From positions 3,076,001 to 3,140,000 of the forward strand of contig NC_011772.1 in assembly GCF_000021305.1 (NCBI RefSeq): a stretch of DNA of 64,000 bases, written 5' to 3'. Each line of letters starts with the position of its first letter. Positions within the stretch are counted from its first letter, which is position 1. The position numbers and the translations under genes are program-made. Positions 61,514-64,000 of the stretch are shown one piece after another. The DNA comes from Bacillus cereus G9842. Lineage in GTDB: Bacteria > Bacillota > Bacilli > Bacillales > Bacillaceae_G. The notes below the pieces were generated by a model. It had not been told where the DNA came from. It ran no database searches and saw only the letters and a program-made list of their open reading frames with translations.

Positions 61514-64000
61514 TCATATACCAGCCCAAACATCTTTTCCATATCGCCCTTCATCTTGCACACGATCCAACCAATTCCTTGCTTCTTGTTCACTGACTTC
61601 ATGAATTTCTTGATATGCTTGACAAAGGGTATCTTCTACATCCGGAGCCATTTTACTGCCATCACCACATATATAAAGATGAGCTCCATTATCTAATAAC
61701 GAAATTAAATTGATACTATCTTGTTTTATTAAATGCTGTACATATGTTTTGGGATGTCCCTCTAGACGAGAAAAAGCTGTGTGTAAAGAGATTAATCCAT
61801 CTCTTTCATCATTTTCTAGCTCTGTACGATAGAGATAATCTTTTTCAGGATGACGACAACCAAAATATAGATGCGCTTGTCCTAAATTAATACCTTTTTG
61901 CTTTTGAACACGACGCGCTTGCAAGAATCCACGGAATGGTGCAACTCCAGTACCTGGCCCAACCATAATAATTGGTGTTTCTGGATCTTTAGGTAATTCA
62001 AAGTTTGATTGTGGCGTTCGAATGAAACAAATAATCTCATCTTTATTATGACGCTGAGCTAAATAATTAGAAGCGACTCCTTCATATGTCCCTTCTCCAC
62101 TCCATGCAGGCGCATTAACAACACCGACCGTAATGCTCAGACGATTCTGTGCAACAAGTGGAGAGCTTGAAATAGAATAGTAACGCGGTTTGAGCGCAGG
62201 AAGCAGTTCTAAAAAGCGTTCAAATCGGATTTCACAAGCCTCATACTTTTCAAGAAGATCCAACATTGAAATACGTTTCTTTAGTATTTGTTCATGATAG
62301 ACCCCTTCTTCTAATAATGCTTCCAATTCTTTTTTATGAGGAGGGCATGCTGTGAATGTTACCATTTCCCGTATTTGTGCACGAGTGGCTGCTTCTTGAA
62401 CTTCGACACTATAACTAAGAAGGTCCAATAAACTAACAGGACTGTCTAAAGGTATGTGATTTATACTTCGTCCACTTGCACTCAGTATGACTTGATCCTT
62501 TCCGTTTAATCCAAAGCGTTTTAAAATTCGATTAACATTCTTCTCGCTATTAATTGGCAGCACTCCAAGGTGGTCTCCTTCTTGATATGTAGCGCCTTCT
62601 GGCAAGGATACCTCGATATGTCGTGTACTTCTATCGCTGCTGGATGATTGGAGTTCACGATTTTCTAGTATAGTTGCATAAACTGCTTCATATGTTCGTG
62701 CAAGAGGAGATCCTCCAAGACGACTGACAAATTGCAGACTCAAAGTACTACGCTCTTTCTCCATATTTTTGTTAAATTCCAATCCAAATGCCTTCATCGC
62801 ATCAGACCACATGCCTTGTTTCCATTGCTCGAGCTGTTCCTCAAAATCACCACTTGCATCTGCTTCTCCGCGTTTAGAAAACCTTGTTGCTCCTTTTTGA
62901 GCCATCTGCTCATCAATGTATCTTGGAATCCGTTGATAGGTACTAGCCCAATTATGATCTCCACAACCAAAAACTGCGTATTGAACACCTTTTAGCTCAT
63001 CTGGTTTTAGTTCCTCCAACCATTGCACAAACTGTCCTGCATTACTTGGCGGTTTTCCATTATAAGAAGAAGTTACAATAAGAACCGCTCCTTCTTTCGG
63101 TAGACTTCCAATTCGATCGTTAAGAGCTACCACTTCCGTTTGAACCCCTTCTAAACTAGCTGTATCTGCTAATTCTCTTGCAATACCTTCTGCTACACCT
63201 GTATCCGAGCCGTACAGAACAAGAAGTGAAAGATTATCAGCCCCAATAATAGAAGGTGTCTTCTGAACGTGCTGCTTAATTTCATGGTTTTTCAGCTTGT
63301 CCTCTGTAGGTGCAAGAACAGTAGGATGACTAATAGTTTGTTTTCGGGGTAGAATCCTAATCTTAAAATCACCGGGCTTTAGCGTTAATGTTTGTTTTAC
63401 GTCCAGCTGATAGTTTTGATAATCGATTAATTCAAAATGTTGAAGAAGCATTCCCATTACAAGAGTGGCTTCATGAAGTGCAAATTGCATACCGATACAT
63501 GCTCTCTGGCCATTTCCAAATGGCTTATAAGCATGATGAGGAACCTTATCCAGCTCTTCAAATCGTTCAGGTTGGAATTCTTCCACATTGTCTCCCCATG
63601 CATCTTTATCCCTATGCAGCTGTGGAATAAGAACAGAAATACGATCTTCTCCTTTCTTAATTGGGTATTTCCCGCCAATCACTGTATCTTCTTTTGCATA
63701 GAGACTGAATGCTGGAGCGGTAGGCCATAGACGTAGCGATTCATTTAAAATCATCCGTATATACTTCAGTTTCATAACTTGTTGGTATGTTGGAGTAGGA
63801 TCTGTCAAAATACGGTCTACTTCTTCATAGGCTTTTTTTAACTTATCCGGATTCTTTAATAAAAAGTAAATTGCAAAAGATAACAATCCACTTGTTGTCT
63901 CATGCCCAGCTATTAAAAAAGTGATAATTTGGAAACGAATGTTTTCATCATCTAATTTTTCACCAGTTTCCGGATCCTGTACATTTAACATACGGGAAAG
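61514..64000 (-). CDS. Self-sufficient cytochrome P450:NADPH reductase fusion (CYP102A, P450 BM3-like), 5' end missing
   Basis: The frame is open to the right window edge; 828 of about 1060 residues are present. P450 part: I-helix [11 protein letters not shown], ExxR in LNESLRLWP, heme Cys in [10 protein letters not shown]. An FMN (flavodoxin-like) domain follows ([16 protein letters not shown]), then FAD/NADPH reductase with [24 protein letters not shown] and the C-terminal KDVWAGI. Such enzymes hydroxylate medium- and long-chain fatty acids with NADPH in the cytoplasm. The linker after the P450 domain is typical. A LysR or TetR regulator expected upstream would lie beyond the edge. Confidence 0.95.
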   Translation of the reverse strand, partial: LSRMLNVQDPETGEKLDDENIRFQIITFLIAGHETTSGLLSFAIYFLLKNPDKLKKAYEEVDRILTDPTPTYQQVMKLKYIRMILNESLRLWPTAPAFSLYAKEDTVIGGKYPIKKGEDRISVLIPQLHRDKDAWGDNVEEFQPERFEELDKVPHHAYKPFGNGQRACIGMQFALHEATLVMGMLLQHFELIDYQNYQLDVKQTLTLKPGDFKIRILPRKQTISHPTVLAPTEDKLKNHEIKQHVQKTPSIIGADNLSLLVLYGSDTGVAEGIARELADTASLEGVQTEVVALNDRIGSLPKEGAVLIVTSSYNGKPPSNAGQFVQWLEELKPDELKGVQYAVFGCGDHNWASTYQRIPRYIDEQMAQKGATRFSKRGEADASGDFEEQLEQWKQGMWSDAMKAFGLEFNKNMEKERSTLSLQFVSRLGGSPLARTYEAVYATILENRELQSSSSDRSTRHIEVSLPEGATYQEGDHLGVLPINSEKNVNRILKRFGLNGKDQVILSASGRSINHIPLDSPVSLLDLLSYSVEVQEAATRAQIREMVTFTACPPHKKELEALLEEGVYHEQILKKRISMLDLLEKYEACEIRFERFLELLPALKPRYYSISSSPLVAQNRLSITVGVVNAPAWSGEGTYEGVASNYLAQRHNKDEIICFIRTPQSNFELPKDPETPIIMVGPGTGVAPFRGFLQARRVQKQKGINLGQAHLYFGCRHPEKDYLYRTELENDERDGLISLHTAFSRLEGHPKTYVQHLIKQDSINLISLLDNGAHLYICGDGSKMAPDVEDTLCQAYQEIHEVSEQEARNWLDRVQDEGRYGKDVWAGI

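Noticed and set aside
1..64000. CRISPR arrays, tRNA and rRNA genes, prophage genes
   Set aside because: No regularly spaced repeats, no cloverleaf with CCA/TTCGA arms, no rRNA segments and no phage structural genes were seen.

Overview
The window looks like chromosomal DNA of a Bacillus cereus group strain (B. cereus / B. thuringiensis). Evidence: low G+C, strong AGGAGG-type ribosome sites, a lipoprotein class A beta-lactamase of the B. cereus type III/Bla1 kind, a P450 BM3-like (CYP102A) fusion, a SatA-type acetyltransferase, two IS231-type insertion sequences with many IS231-ended miniature elements, and five copies of a bcr1-like ATAAA-flanked repeat. No rRNA, tRNA, CRISPR array or replication origin was seen. 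Coordinates of start codons were often moved inward from the longest open frame to the ATG that follows a ribosome site.

Region by region. 0-5 kb: MpsA/DabB-like membrane protein (cut by the edge), MpsC (DUF2294), a NodB-type polysaccharide deacetylase, SatA-like acetyltransferase, a MenA-like prenyltransferase. 5-8 kb: a manganese ABC transporter operon (mntB-mntC-mntA) with MntR-type and Fur-type boxes upstream. 8-11.4 kb: a DJ-1/PfpI gene coupled to a GNAT fragment, then an arsenic operon arsR-arsI-acr3-arsC with three ArsR-type operators. 11.5-16.6 kb: IS231-ended miniature elements, a second DJ-1 protein, a YybE/YybF-like LysR-MFS pair, an EamA transporter, a VOC protein. 16.8-25.4 kb: an accessory island with two IS231 elements, a G+C-rich DinB-fold gene, a 38-bp Tn3-family terminal repeat, a Tn3 transposase remnant, and a 698-residue protein of unknown family with foreign base composition.

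25.4-37 kb: an SDR/hydrolase fusion with its TetR regulator, an SDR with an Lrp/AsnC regulator, an M20 amidohydrolase behind a SAM-I riboswitch, an UPF1-like helicase, and a secreted serine hydrolase. 37-38 kb: a graveyard of a serine hydrolase remnant, an IS231 relic and a Tn4430-like terminal repeat. 38-49.6 kb: a two-component system divergent from a PepSY protein and a lipoprotein, an L,D-transpeptidase, a CPBP protease, an erythromycin-esterase-like lipoprotein, and a histidine kinase fused to its LuxR-type response regulator. 50-58.5 kb: a berberine-bridge-type flavoprotein, a VanRS-like two-component system beside a Bce-type ABC transporter, and the beta-lactamase. 58.6-64 kb: a candidate small structured RNA with two related stem units, a TerD-domain protein (MXAN_6230/SCO0854 type), and the P450-reductase fusion cut by the right edge.

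The genes form many small units rather than one pathway: metal homeostasis and detoxification (mnt, ars), drug and antimicrobial-peptide defence (satA-like, bla, ere-like, VanRS/Bce), and cell-wall enzymes. The two observations most worth following are the candidate RNA at 58744-59003 (promoter, two covarying stem units, terminator) and the unclassified 698-residue protein at 22929-25025 inside the mobile-element island.
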